Shown piece by piece: positions 51,569 to 64,000 of a stretch of DNA of 64,000 bases (position 1 is the first letter of the stretch; each line of letters begins with the position of its first letter). Source of the stretch: Golubevia sp. BC0850 (lineage: Eukaryota; Basidiomycota; Exobasidiomycetes; Golubeviales; Golubeviaceae); the NCBI GenBank assembly GCA_012976225.1, contig JAAVVG010000001.1, positions 1,922,001 to 1,986,000 on the forward strand. The letters run 5' to 3'. Under the pieces are notes generated by a model, which made no database searches, was not told the origin of the DNA, and saw nothing but the letters and a program-made list of their open reading frames with translations. Both the position numbers and the translations under genes were made by a program.

Positions 51569-54417
51569 CTAGAAGAGGGGCTTAAACCTCTTGGGATTGA
51601 CTGGATTCTCGTCTTCAAGATCAGCAGCGAAGTTTCTCATTTGAGTAGCTGGCAGCTCATCCTCGAACTCTTGATCTCGAAGCTCGGCGTCGACTTCTTG
51701 GTCGATCCCACCGTCAGTCTCCATCGTCTCCTCCTGCATGAGCGGGTGCTCTGCGAACTGAGCGTTCTCTGCAGCTTTGATCTTTTGGATCTGATCTGAA
51801 GCACGTTCTTCTCTACCGAGAGACGAAGATGCAAGATTCGCAGAATAACTTCGACCTTCTCCAAGATTTCCAAATTGTTGTGGTGGTGGAGGGTGCTGAT
51901 CGGTGTTGAAATTGGTGGAATTCATTGGGATGTCACCTTCTGTGTAGCGACGCTGATTGGGTTCTTCTTCTTGATTGACTACCTCATCTTCGTCTCCACT
52001 TTCTACACCATCCACCAGACCAATTTCCAAAGAGTCGCCACCCTGAGAGACTGGAGTAGGTGGGACCGTCTGCCTATTTGACCGAGTTGAAGTTCTTGAT
52101 TTTGAGGTCATTGGATTTGTAGTCTTTGAAGTCCTTGGTGGATTGTTTCTTGAACCACCAACAGCAAGACTTCCCATCTGCTCGGCTTGGTCGTCTTCTT
52201 CCTCCGTTGGCTTTCCTCTAGCCGCTCTTTCAGCTTTCTTTGCAGTCTTGGTTCTCTTTTGAAGGTGTCTCTTCTCGTCGTAAGTGGGTCCGATCTCCTG
52301 AGATGGGAGAGATTCGGCCATTGATTCCTGAATTCCATCTGAAGTGCTGGTCTTTTGCTTCACGAGATCTCCTCTGGGAGTCGAAGAGATCGGCTCTTTG
52401 GATCTAGTAGAGTTGGTGTCGATACCAACTTTTCCTCCTTCTTGACTCAGCTGACTCTTCCTTTGACCTTGAGCTTGGCTTTTGCTTTGAGTGGCAGACA
52501 ATCTGTCCTTTGAGACTTGGGATTGCGAGCCTCGAATCTCGACTTCTCCTCGAGCAACGGCAGCTTCCAATCCTTCCATAGCTTCAGCATCGAGGTCGAA
52601 ACTATCATCTCCCATATCAAAGTCCATTCCTTCGTTGTCATGATCCAGATCGAAGTCTTGTTCTTGAGCAGCCTGTTGACTTGCTGAAGGGAAGAAGAGG
52701 GGTCCCTTGGAGTTGCTGCCGGCCGGAGTAGTCGAACGAGCGTCGGGATTCTGGTTTCTAGGAGTTGATTCCATCGGAAGTGGCTGAGATCCTCTCCGAT
52801 TTCCCCTTGCAGAACCAATCGAAGAGATCTGTGAGCCAGAGGCTGCTCGATTGGGCTGTGATTGAGCATGGGAGTTACCTGCGGCTCTGTCCAAGGGAGA
52901 AGCTGACCTTAGGCCGTCTGAAGTTCCGTTCATGTTCCTGGCTTGAGGTGCAGCTGAAGAAGTACCAGAGGAAGATTCTCTGTCTCTATCTCTGGAAGAG
53001 GTGCCGCTTCCGTTCGCCTTGAGACCGTTTAGGATCGAGTTTCCAGAGGGTACAATGGCTCCAATTGACTTGTCGTTTCCCGCAGTCTTCTGCCTTTCCG
53101 ATTTGACTCCTGGTGCTGGTAAGGGTGGTTGATCCTTAGCATGAGTGGCCAGAATAGCGTGTGCGTAGACCACGCTCTCTTTCTTCAGAAAGATGTGAAG
53201 GGGTTCGTTTCCCATGTTGAAGGCGAGTTCCAGAGGAGCCTGAAACTGCTCAGTTAGGATGGTCAAGGACTGTGAATCGGAGTGGTGCAAATCGAATGGT
53301 TAGTAAAGTGAGAAGACCACCAGGCTCAGATAGGGAGAAAAGAGATGCAGCTAGAAACACCCCCAAACTTACCTTGAACTCCTTCAGATTGAAAGTCAAC
53401 CTAGTCTCCTGACCTATCTCGAAGTCGTCAAAATCAGTCACAGGCACAACTACCTCAGTGCTGATTTGCATTCTGTTGACTATATCCTTTGAAGCTTTGT
53501 TGGGTACCAAAGGAGGAACATCCTCTGAGCTTCTCACGACGCAGCTTTGAGGAGTCACCCATAAGGAGATCTCTCCTCCTTTGGGCCCCAGGAAGTGATC
53601 GGTCCAGTTTCTAGCACATTCTGGAGACATGCTCAACCTATTTGAGAAATCCGAAGGTCCAGTCGGTACGGACTGATCTCTAGGTTCGTAGAGAAGCTTG
53701 TGTGTTCTTGTGACTCCTAAAGGCGGAAAATAAAAAAAACTACTTCAGGTACATTGAACTGTTGTCAGAAGAAGACTGAAAGAAGAAGACTTACCATGCT
53801 TGCAATGCAAACGAACTGAAAGGAAATCTTCGATTCCTTCTTCAACGAAAGCAATCTCGCAAGTCTTTACGTTCTTGTTCGTTTTTGAGTTCTTGACAAT
53901 AGATTGGAGAGCCTGCATGCGAGAGGTTCAGATGGTGAGCCCTTGAAGAACGATGAGAACGAAGGGTGGGCAATCTCTCTCTCACCTTGATGTTGATTGA
54001 AGCTTCGATAGATTCTTGACCAACGGGACAGGTCAAAGACTCGAAGAAGTCCTCCTTGAAGTAAATGGAGCAAAAACCAGATCTTGAAGAGTTCAAGACT
54101 GAGAGTCGAATCTGAGGGATTGAAAGAGAAGTGGGTGGGTGAGTTGTGAAGGATTGTAGAAGCAGGTGATTCTCGACAAGACTGACCTCTGGAAACCCCT
54201 CTTCATCGTGATTGGGTAGAAGAAAGAGCTTGTCTCCGAATCGTGAAATGGAAGCCAAGGTTTGGTTGAAGACTGAAGTGTAAAGGGATGGGGAAGAGAG
54301 AGTTCAGATAAGACTTGAAAGCGAAGACAAGGACGCTCTCCCCTCTCTCCCTCCGTTGGATTCTTCATTCTCACTTTTCAAAGAAGCTGAATTGAAATGA
54401 GCTTCCATTCGATCCAT
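51569..54417 (-). CDS. RAD9: DNA damage checkpoint clamp subunit Rad9
   Basis: Minus-strand exons 54417-54375, 54272-54187, 54111-53986, 53912-53795, 53716-53373 and 53269-51569; 805 residues. Rad9 (the S. pombe/human type, yeast Ddc1) forms the 9-1-1 ring with Rad1 and Hus1 at damaged DNA and activates the ATR kinase. The PCNA-like fold occupies about 1-280: IFNQTLASISRFGDKLFLLP, IRLSVLNSSRSGFCSIYFKE, DFFESLTC, IVKNSKTNKNVKTCEIAFVE, RLHCKHGVTRTHKLLYEP, EIGQETRLTFNLKEFKSL, then PLELAFNMGNEPLHI. A disordered tail of about 520 residues carries many Ser-Gln/Thr-Gln sites and acidic patches and ends NPKRFKPLF. The tail is much longer than in human or fission-yeast Rad9. Met4 is an alternative start. 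Confidence 0.9.
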
Positions 54418-54642
54418 TAGATGCAAAGAAGATTATCGTTGAATGGTCTTGCGTCTTGCTTGATTGGGCGCGTATCAGAATTCCACCAAAATTTTTTGCT
54501 GTAGAACTTTTTCCTTCCCACCCATCGAAAGTGCTGTTCCTTCTATCTTCTACGCAGTTCGACCGACTCAAATTCTTGAATTCCATTCCTTCTACTTTAA
54601 CGACCAACTCATCTTTTATTCGGCAAGGCAAGGATTTCAATC
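54418..54642. promoter_or_regulatory. Divergent promoter RAD9 / KAP123
   Basis: 225 bp between divergent starts. No TATA box stands out. Both leaders must be short. Confidence 0.5.
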
Positions 54643-57600
54643 ATGGACGTGAGTTACAACTGCTGTTACTCCTCCCCTTCTACAATTCAAATTCTGACAG
54701 GAAGCCCCCCTTCCTCTCCCTATTTCTACCTCACCCCTACTAGCCTCAATTCATTCAGAATTTGCACTCTATCTTGCAACAGTGTGGTGTACCAGACACC
54801 AATGTTGTCAAACAGGTCAGTCCCAATGCCACACCTCCTTCCCTCCAGCCAACTTTCTTCTGAAAAGGATCTACCTCCTACCTTCTCTTTTTTCAGGCCA
54901 CTGCCGCTCTTACACCCATCCTCAAAGATCCAAAATCAGTACCAGCTCTATTCCAGATCATCTCTGAATCTCCAGAGCTAGCGGTCCGTCAATTAGGTGC
55001 TGTCGAACTAAGGAAGAGAATTGCCAAAGGTGCCGGTAAGGCTTGGACAGCCCAAGCTGCTGAGACTCGTGAAGCTATCAAGGCAAAGTTGTTGGAAATT
55101 GTTTTTTCTGAATCCTCGTGAGTAGAAACACGATCAAATGTGCTGGGCTTACGGAAGGTGGGGAATCTAGAGCTTTATCTCACCCTTCCTCGCCCTCCTC
55201 TCATCTTCAGCGCTCTCGTCCGTCACCAAATCTCTCGTATCATCTCTGAGATTGCCAAGAAAGAGTTACCTGCTTCGTCATGGCCTCAACTTCTACCTTT
55301 CCTATTTGAAGCCTCCAACTCTGCCCAAGCTCCTCATCGTTATGTGGCCATCTTCACCTTTTACACTTTGTTGGAAACTTTCGTGGAGGGGGACGCTCTC
55401 AGCAAACACCTTCCAACTATTCTAGGAATCTTCTCAAAGAGTATCCAAGATCCCGATTCGCTCGAAGTCAGAGTCACCACTGTCCGGTGAGTAGTCGAAG
55501 ACGGGCTGGGAGGAGGAAGGACACCGAGAAGGCAGCAGAAGCTAGGTGGACAGGCAGGAAGATCTAGGCAAATTGGAGGTTGGACTCCTGATAATCCTTC
55601 ATTTCAATTCTCAACTGTTCTTCAGTGCTCTTGGAAAAATCATTCAAAACCTCGAGGACGATGCCACCAACGACATTCAAACGATGCAAGCTGCTGTCCC
55701 TCAAATGGTCGCTGTTCTCAACCAGTGTATTGAAGAAACCAACACCGAAGGAGCCACTCACATTGTCGACGTTTTCGAGACCGTAGCTATGTGCGAAGCT
55801 CCAGTTCTCAATCAGTACTTAGGAGAGCTCATCGAGTTCTTCCTAGCCAAAGGAGCAGACATTAACATCGAGGAGGATCTCAGACACATGTGTCTCAACT
55901 CGTTGATCTGGCTCTGTCAATACAAGAAGTCCAAGATTCAATCCCTATCTCTCATCAAGCCTATCATCTCTAAGCTAATGGGTATCGCCACCGAGGCCGA
56001 TCCGGAGGACGCTGATGAGGACTCTCCTTCCAGACTAGCTCTCAGAATCATCGACACTCTCGCTACTGAGATGCCACCTTCTCAAGTCTTCCCTCACATT
56101 CACGAACAAATGACACAGTACTCAGCCAGCTCTGATCCAACTCATCGCAAGGCTGCCATGATGGTCTTTGGAGTTTCGGTCGAAGGTTGCTCAGAGTACA
56201 TCAGACCTCACATGAGCCAACTCTGGCCTTTCATTGAGAATGGTCTTCAAGATGGAGAAGTCATCGTTAGGAATGCTGCTTGTGTCGCTCTTGGTTGCCT
56301 CTGTGAGATGCTAGACGACGAGTGTGCTGCCAGGCATGCCACCCTTCTACCTGTGAGTTGGAAGACTGGGAAGAAAGATCGACTGCGTCTGCTCAGAACG
56401 AAAGCGAGCTCTCTACTGACCTCTTGTTCCTTTCTCTGCGTCACAGGTCATCATGAACTTGATTAACGACGAGAGGACTCAGAGATCAGCCTGCACCGGT
56501 CTCGACTCTCTCCTCGAGGTCATGAACGAAGCTCAGATCGCTCAATACCTCCCAGCCTTAATGGAGCGTCTCTCAAGTCTTCTAGAAACCGCTCCTATCC
56601 AAGTCAAGGCCACCGTCACTGGTGCGATTGGTAGTGCTGCTCACGCTTCCAAGGCTGCTTTCACTCCTTACTTCCAGCAGACCATGCAACGCATTCAGCC
56701 TTTCCTACTTCTATCCGAGGATGGAGATGAGACTGATCTACGTGGAATCACCATCGATACGGTTGGAACCTTCGCTGTAGCAGTCGGAGCTGAAGCCTTC
56801 AAGCCATACTTCGAGGATCTAATGAAGCTAGCTTTCGCTTCCTTGGAACTTCCAAACCCAAGATTGAGAGAATGCTCTTTCATCTTTTTCTCTACCATGT
56901 CAAGAGTCTTCGGTACTGAATTCGGTCAATTCTTAGGAGCAGTAGTCCCAGAACTCCTCAAGTCATGCCAGCAGAGTGAGCACGATCCAGTCGAAGGTGC
57001 TCCAGGTGACGGAACTGTGAATGGCCGTGATCCTCTAGAGGTCGACGACGACGGATACGTTGACATCGAAGACATCAACGACGCATTCCAAAACGTCAAC
57101 TCTGCTATCGCCATCGAGAAAGAGGTTGCTGCCGATGCTTTGGGAGAGATCTTCATCAACACAAGAGAAGCTTTCATTCCTTTCTTGGAGCAGAGTGTCG
57201 AGGAGTTGGTCAACATGCTCGATCACTTCTATCAGGGAATCAGAAAGTCAGCTATCACTTCTCTCTTCGCCTGCATCAACACACTAAACTCCCTCTCGAA
57301 TCCTCAGCCATGGGAGAAGGGCGCCCTTGTCGTGAGTACCCTAAAGACTCCTCGATGACACAAACAGACCTTTATGAGAAAGACTTGACCTCGTCTGATC
57401 GTCCCTTCTTTTCTGTCTCCCGATTTTTTTTTTCTGCAGAAGGTTCCTCTAGATGCAGAAGTCCGCAAGCTGGTCGATCACATCATCCCAGCCATCCTTG
57501 CTACTTGGGAAGCCGAAGATGACCGGTGAGTAGCAGCTGCTTGAAGATTTTTGAGGTGTATGTGAAGAAAGAATTGGATCTTGAATCAAGAATGTCGATG

Positions 57601-58871
57601 ACGAGAAACCTCAGTATCTCAGCTCACTATGACTCGCCGCTTCTGCGTGCTTGGATGGCAACTCACTGTTCCCTATTACCTGAGACTTAAGAGAATCATT
57701 CACCTTTTCTTCGGACCGCTCATAGGTGTCGAGACGTGAAGGCTGACTCAAGTTGATCTCCATTCACCTTTCCATCTTGCTTTCTCGCTCCCGTCCCAAT
57801 CATCGGTCCTAAATCAAAGCACTGCTGCCATCGAGATCTGTACCTCTCTCGCTGAATGCCTAGCCAAGAATGGACCTGCCATCATCTCTCCCCGTAAGTG
57901 ACCCGCTCCTTTTCCTCTCTCGACCGAACTACGCAACGATCCAATTTTAGTTCATGAGGCTTATCTTCCCGCTCTCCCTCTTCTTTCCAACTTCCTATTT
58001 TCCAGATCACCAAGACTCTGTCTGCCTAAACACCGCCGCCGTCCTCGAAGGAGTCTCTGAAGCCCAGATCGACGCCGACGCTGAGGAAGGAGTCGAATCT
58101 GACGAGTCCTCCGAATATGAATCAGTTCTCATCTCTGGTGCTATGGATCTAGTGGGAGCCATGGCAGTTGTCTTAGGATCTGACTTCTCCGAGCCACTCA
58201 AGCAATTCCTGCCAAGGATCGTCAAGTTCTACGCTCCAGCTCGTTCCACCTCAGAAAGAGCTGCCGCCATTGGAGCTTTAGGAGAAATCGTTCCTGGAAT
58301 GGGAGAAGCAATCACTCCTTTCACCAACGACATTCTTTCAGTCCTTTCAAGAGCTCTTTCAGATGAAGACGTCACCGTCAGATCCAACGCAGCCTACGCT
58401 TCAGGAGTTTTGGTCGAGAACAGTCAATCGGATCTTTCTTCTCACTTCAACGCTCTGTTGGCTGCTATGCAAGGATCGTTCCAGAAACCTGCCGCTGGAA
58501 CTGAGGAGCCTCAAGAGAACAAGGCAGCTAGAGATAACGCTTCTGGATGTCTTGGAAGGTTGATCTTGAAGAACCCTAACGCCGTTCCTCTAGATCAAGC
58601 TCTTCCAATCCTCTTCGGTGCCATGCCTCTAGAACACGACTTGGTGGAATGGGTCCCAATTCTGCACGCTCTCATGGCTTTGGTCCAGTCTAACAACCAG
58701 GTGGCTTTGAGCCATCTCGACACCGTCCTTCAACTCTTCGCTCACGTCCTCGGTCAACCGGAAGCCCTAGAAGGTGACGTCAGAGGTCAAGCTGTCGCTT
58801 TCATTAGCGGACTTAACGTTCAACACTCGGAGAAGATTCAAGCCAACGGTCTTTCACAATATCTAGTTTGA
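54643..58871 (+). CDS. KAP123: Karyopherin beta Kap123 (importin-4)
   Basis: Exons 54643-54648, 54759-54815, 54897-55117, 55211-55486, 55626-56352, 56447-57331, 57440-57525, 57820-57893 and 58006-58871; 1,065 residues. Kap123 imports ribosomal proteins and histones H3/H4 and is built of about 24 HEAT repeats. The N-terminus reads MDNLHSILQQCGVPDTNVVK followed by ATAALTPILK and AVRQLGAVELRKRI, the importin-beta N-terminal domain. Other conserved blocks are PHRYVAIFTFYTLLETFVEG, HRKAAMMVFGVSVEGCSEYI, NAACVALGCLCEMLDDECAA and an acidic loop (DPLEVDDDGYVDIEDINDAF). C-terminal repeats include SERAAAIGALGEIVPGMGEA and RDNASGCLGRLILKNPNAVP. The first coding exon holds only ATG GAC. The intron at 57526-57819 is long (294 nt) and its acceptor is CAAAG. 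Confidence 0.95.
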
Positions 58872-59582
58872 GGGAAAGTCTCTTCCATCTTCTCTTCCCT
58901 CTCCCATCTCTTTCCCTTCTTCTTTAGATTTCTCTCTAATCAACTTTAATTTTTGTTTTCATCCAATGTTCGTTTCCCTATTCTGCAATCTTTCTCTGGT
59001 TTCTTCTCTTTGGTTCTATTTCTCCCTACGTTTCCTTTCTCTTCAGACTAAGAATTGGCTTTCTTCACTTTCTATTTCTCCCCGAGTCCTTTCCTTTTTC
59101 CTCTGATCGTTTAAATATACCATCTTGAGCTTCTCGGGTTCAGAAAAGAGCAGCCCTTTGGCAACTCCAACCGTTCCCTCTGTTCAAGATTTCCCCCTCC
59201 TCCATTTCCCTCGCCCAACCCAAAAGTAAATGTTACAGCTTAAGCCACTTACATCTTAGACTTTCAGAATCAATTTCTTTTCAATCTTTCAAGCCTGTTG
59301 TGAGGAAGAGGAGAACGCACGGGCCAGTTTTGATACGCTTGATGCGATGACTTTGATGGCCCCTTCCCTAGTACCCAACCAGAGAGAGCCAACTCGTAGC
59401 TCCCCCTCCTCTCCTTCGTCTCAGTAGCAGAGCTACTTCAATCTTTTAACTTCAACTCGCGTAAGCGCTCATCGATTACTCAACTTCAAAGAGACAGACA
59501 GCGTCTTCTCTCCCTTCCCCCTTCTCTCTCTCCCCCCTTCGCTCCCTCCTCCCCTCTCCTCTCCTACCTCTGAACGATCATC
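58872..59582. other. intergenic: KAP123 3' end and MYO2 promoter
   Basis: About 710 bp. The first half is T-rich 3' sequence; the last 80 bp before the MYO2 start are almost pure C/T, a common leader feature here. No gene seen. Confidence 0.6.
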
Positions 59583-62500
59583 ATGACAGAGATTCTATCT
59601 TCTTACGTTCCAGGGACCAAAGCATGGTTTCCTGATAAAGATCTTGGTTGGATCTCTGCAACATTGACTAAACAGATTTCAATCACTCAAGAGACTGGCG
59701 AAGTCATTCTAGATTTCATCTTGGATGATGGTGGTTCAAGCAAGATAGTCAAGACCAACCTGAAGAAGCTGGGTGGAAAAGGTTTGGAAGAAGAATTACC
59801 TCCTTTGAGAAATCCTCCTTTGCTAGAAGCAACTGACGATCTCACAAATCTGAGTTACTTGAACGAACCTGCTGGTGAGTTATCATCGAGGAGGCAGAGA
59901 CGTGGGCAGAGGACAACGGGTGGATCGTCTACGATAAGAATGGCATAATTTTAGATTCAGTATGGATAGCACATCCCTTGGTTCTAAGAGCTGATAACCC
60001 CTCCCTTGCTCCTCCTGCATCTTTGCTGTCACTGGCTGCTACTCCCTTCCCCCTCCCCTCCAGTCCTTCACACCATCCTCAATCGTTACTCTCAAAGACT
60101 CATCTACACCTATTCAGGAATCGTCTTGATAGCAGTCAATCCTTTCTTCTCCTTGTCTCTCTATTCTCCTGAGATCATTCAAGCCTATTCTGGTAGGAGA
60201 AGAGGAGAGTTAGAACCTCATTTGTTCGCGATTGCAGAAGATGCCTACAGGTGCATGATTAGAGATGGGAAGGATCAGACAGTCGTAGTCAGTGGAGAAA
60301 GGTGAGTATAGAATGCGATGATAGAGCTTAGCTGTCGAAGGAAGGGGTCGGGTTAGAAGGCAGCTCTTGAAAGGTCGGCTCGGCTATCACATCTTCTTGG
60401 AGGAGCTCTCGACTCACTTCAGGATTCTCGATCTCTTCTTCCTCATTCAGTGGAGCTGGTAAGACTGTATCTGCGAAGTACATCATGCGTTACTTTGCCA
60501 CAGCAGAAGACCCTGAGAAACCAGGATCTAGACGCGTTCAAGGTCAAGGTCAAACAGGACAACAAAGTAAGGATTCAAGTGGGATGAGTGAGACTGAACA
60601 ACAGATCTTAGCTACCAATCCTATCATGGAGGCTTTTGGTAATGCCAAGACTACTAGAAACGATAATTCCTCTAGATTCGGAAAGTACATCGAGGTGAGT
60701 AATTCGCTTCTTTTGAGCTCCTTCATCTCTCTTTCATGAGCTGAAATTCATCCCCTTCTTCTCTTTCTTGATTTTGATAGATTCTTTTCGATGAAGGACA
60801 CGAGATTGTAGGAGCTAAAATGAGAACTGTAGGTATTTTGATGGGCTACGACATGACAAGTCGAAAGATTCGCCTTTTCTGACTCTTCCTACCCTCATCT
60901 TTGGCTCGAACAGTACCTCCTCGAACGATCGCGTCTAGTCTACCAGCCAGAAATCGAGCGTAACTACCACATCTTCTATCAGCTCTGTGCTGGAGCTCCA
61001 TCCTCGGAACGCAAGGATCTAGGTCTAGAAGACGCTTCCAAATTCCACTTCCTGAATCAAGGCGGGATTGGAAAGCATCAGATTCCCGGAGTGGACGACG
61101 CGGAAGAGTTCAAGGCTACTCAGAAGGCTTTGAGCACTGTCGGAGTCACTATCGAAACTCAATGGTCGATCTTCAGACTCTTGGCCGCTCTCCTACATCT
61201 CGGAAACGTGGAAATCGGAGCTTCAAGAACAGATGCTATGCTAGCTGATGACGAGAAGAGTCTCTTCGTCGCTGCCTCTATGCTGGGAATCAATGGATCT
61301 GAATTCAGGAAGTGGACTGTCAAGAAGCAACTTGTCACTAGAGGTGAGAAGATCGTCACGAATCTGTCTCAAGCAGCTGCCATCGTAGTCAGAGATTCGG
61401 TGGCCAAGTACGTCTACTCCTGCCTTTTCGACTGGTTGGTTGAGCAGATGAACAAGAGTCTGGCTCTAGGATCTGCCGACGTCAAGACCACGATGATTGG
61501 GGTTCTGGATATCTATGGATTCGAAAGGTTCAAGGTCAATTCTTACGAACAATTCTGCATCAATTACGCAAACGAAAGGTTGCAACACGAATTCAACAGA
61601 CATGTCTTCAAGCTGGAGCAAGACGAATACATGGCGGAACAGATCAACTGGACCTTCATCGAATTCTCAGACAATCAACCTACCATCGACATGATCGAAG
61701 GAAAGTTGGGAATCTTATCTTTGTTGGATGAGGAGTCTCGTCTTCCTTCTGGAAGCGATTCTTCTTTCCTTCAAAAGCTCTACACTCAAGTCGAACGTAA
61801 GCCTGAGTTCAAGAACGCTCTCAAACGTCCTCGATTCGGTCAATCTGCTTTCACTGTCTGCCATTACGCCTTAGATGTCACTTACGAAGCTGAAGGTTTC
61901 TTGGAGAAGAACAGAGATACTGTTCCAGATGAACACCTAGCTCTCCTCTCAAGCACCACCAATCCTTTCCTCAAACAAGTCTTGGAAACCGCTCTCACTG
62001 TTGCCAAGGATCAAGCAGCAGCTGATAACGAAAAGCCAGGAGCTCCTGGAGCTGCAGGAACGGACAAGCCTGCTGCTGCCGCTCCTCGCAAGGTTGGTGG
62101 AGGTGGAATGGTTAAGAAGCCAACTCTAGGGTCCCAATTTAAGCAATCTCTGATTCGTCTCATGGACACGATCGAGAGTACCAACGTTCACTACATCAGG
62201 TGTATCAAACCAAACGAGGCTAAGAAGGCTTGGGAGGTGGAACCTCAGAACGTTCTCGGACAGCTGAGAGCTTGTGGTGTTCTGGAAACTATCAAGATCA
62301 GTTGTGCTGGTTATCCAAGTAGATGGACCTTCGCCGACTTCGCTGATAGGTATTACATGCTCGGTGAGTTTCTGTCGAACCGTGATTCGGTCCAGCTTTG
62401 ACTTTGTGCTCACCTAGCCTCTTTCTTCTCTTTTCCTTTCTTTTTTCCTCCCTCTCAGTCAATTCAAAGAGTTGGGACATGTCTAGTATGGAGAAGGTTC

Positions 62501-64000
62501 GGAATCTCGCCACTTTCATTCTCAAGTCAACGATCCACGACGAAGACAAGTACCAAATCGGTCTTTCCAAGATCTTCTTCCGAGCTGGAATGCTGGCTCA
62601 GTTCGAGCAGAAGCGTTCAGATCGCTTGAACGCTCTAACAACTCTCGTCCAGAAGAACTTGCGTCGTCACGTTCATCAGAAGAGGTATCAGCGTATGCGT
62701 ACCGACACCGTCAAGGTCCAATCTTGGTGGAGAATGATTTCAGCTCAGAAACAAGTCGCCAATCTTCGTCGCGAGACCATCGCCACTCAGCTTCAAGTCG
62801 CTGCTCGTGGATGGCTCGCTCGTCAAAACTTCAAGAACACTACTGCTGCTATCGTCAAGGTCCAAAGCATGGTTCGTGGAAGAACTATTCGAGCTACCTT
62901 CGTCAGTCAGAAGACGGCCTTCGCTGCCACTCGTCTTCAGACCCTCCTTCGTGGTGCTCTGGCTCGTCGGGAGTACGCCAACAGTCGTAAAGGAGTCATT
63001 CATCTTCAATCCTGCTATCGTCGTCGTCTTGCCAAGAAGGAGCTCATCGCTCGTAAGAGCGAGGCCAAGTCGGTAACTCACTTCAAGGAGGTCTCCTACA
63101 AGCTTGAGAACAAGGTCGTAGAGCTCACTCAGAATCTACAGAAGAGAGTTCGGGAGGGCAAGGACCTTCAATCTAAGTGCAAGGCTCTCGAAGGACAGGT
63201 CAAGATCTGGCAAGGAAAGCACGAGGAGATCGACGCTCGCAGTCGAGCTCTTCAGACAGAGGTAGACAAGCCTTCGGTTCCTATCAGCGAATTCGAGGCT
63301 ATCGTAGCAGAGAAGAAGGAAGCGGATGAGAAGTATGGTCAAGCTGTCAAGCGAATCGCTGACTGCGAATCTCAGATCGATCAGCTCAGCGATGAGGTCA
63401 AGAGGCAAGCGGAGGAGCTCGAAGCTCGTGACGAAGCCATCATGGGTCAGAACAAGACTTCGGAGGAGGACATGGCTGCGATGGCAAGCCTTCGATCGGA
63501 GATCTCTGCTCTCAGAGAACAGCTCAACCGAGCCAACGCTCTCAACACCCTCCAGAAGAACTCCAACCGAATCGAGAACGCTGCTCCTCCTGTCTTCAAC
63601 ATGTCGACTGGAAAGGAGAACGGTTACTCAGGAGCTGCTCCTAACAAGCGTAGACCTCGACGTCACTCAGAGACCGGTCCTTGGAGCGACGACCCAGCTC
63701 GTAGGGACCCAGAGGAAGAAGAGATGTTCGCTGCCAAACGTAGCGCTGCCAACGCCAACAGACACGTCTCTGTCGCCTTTGGAGGAGATGGACAGCTCCA
63801 AGGAATGCAGCGTGGAGGATACGGAGACGACTTCGAAGATGACGATCCGTCAGAAGAGATCATGAAGATTCTTCAGAATGAAGAACAGTTGGACGAGGAC
63901 GTTCTCAATGGCCTCATCCGATTCCTCAAGGTCCCAGCTCCAAGTCTTCAGAATCCACCTTCGCCTAAGGAAGTCCTCTTCCCAGCTCATCTCATCTCTC
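59583..64000 (+). CDS. MYO2: Class V myosin heavy chain (runs off window)
   Basis: Exons 59583-59874, 60064-60301, 60451-60694, 60781-60828, 60914-62363 and 62459 to beyond the window end. Myosin V carries vesicles, vacuoles and other cargo along actin to growth sites. The SH3-like N-terminus has [18 protein letters not shown]. The motor has the P-loop GESGAGKT split across exons 2/3, switch [13 protein letters not shown], relay region [19 protein letters not shown] and the actin-side [19 protein letters not shown]. Loop 1 and loop 2 hold Gly/Gln- and Gly/Ala/Pro-rich insertions. The lever arm shows six IQ-like repeats ([32 protein letters not shown]). A coiled coil follows ([18 protein letters not shown]), then a disordered region and [20 protein letters not shown], the start of the cargo-binding DIL region. 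The remainder is outside the window. Confidence 0.96.

Overview
The window looks like nuclear DNA of a basidiomycete fungus. Genes are dense, on both strands, and cut by short introns (mostly 60-120 nt, many starting GTGAGT). Proteins carry long Ser/Pro/Gln-rich disordered stretches. The gene set is fungal: a Zds1-type protein, Kap123, a class V myosin, a BET protein with a Bdf1-like layout, a split-ABCC transporter, and a basidiomycete-type DUF6534 membrane protein. Base composition is moderate. I cannot fix the order; an early-diverging (yeast-like) basidiomycete is my guess. I found no rRNA, convincing tRNA, transposon, virus-like element or CRISPR array.

Layout. 1-7.2 kb: the last exon of V-ATPase subunit G, a 7-TM DUF6534 protein, the divergent ribosome-biogenesis pair SDO1 (SBDS) and UTP23, and an unrecognised small gene. 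8-13.7 kb (minus strand): BET bromodomain protein and a Sec14-like CRAL-TRIO protein. 14.4-19.5 kb: a 1,544-residue membrane/coiled-coil protein of unknown role. 19.9-24.3 kb (minus strand): Hsp20, a J-domain protein, and a uridine-phosphorylase-like enzyme built from micro-exons. 24.5-27.3 kb: a fusion of an AIG2/gamma-glutamylcyclotransferase domain with an Egt2-like class V PLP lyase. 27.7-34.1 kb: a 13-exon ABCC transporter. 34.4-35.7 kb: a second small-heat-shock-like gene. 36-45.7 kb: two secreted proteins, an unknown gene and bleomycin hydrolase. 46.9-51.1 kb: Zds1-like. 51.6-58.9 kb: RAD9 and KAP123, divergent. 59.6 kb to the end: MYO2, running off the window.

Themes. Proteostasis genes cluster here: Hsp20, the J protein and the second sHSP-like gene. 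Both sHSP-type promoters carry heat-shock elements that share two 12-13 bp modules. Several pairs are tightly divergent (SDO1/UTP23 114 bp, phosphorylase/fusion 132 bp, RAD9/KAP123 225 bp), which suggests shared promoters. The most interesting item is the AIG2-Egt2 fusion. It places a gamma-glutamyl-acting domain and an ergothioneine-type C-S lyase in one polypeptide, which recalls the separate bacterial EgtC and EgtE steps.

Exon coordinates were worked out by hand from splice signals, reading phase and family similarity remembered without a search. Every multi-exon model marked as complete sums to a multiple of three.
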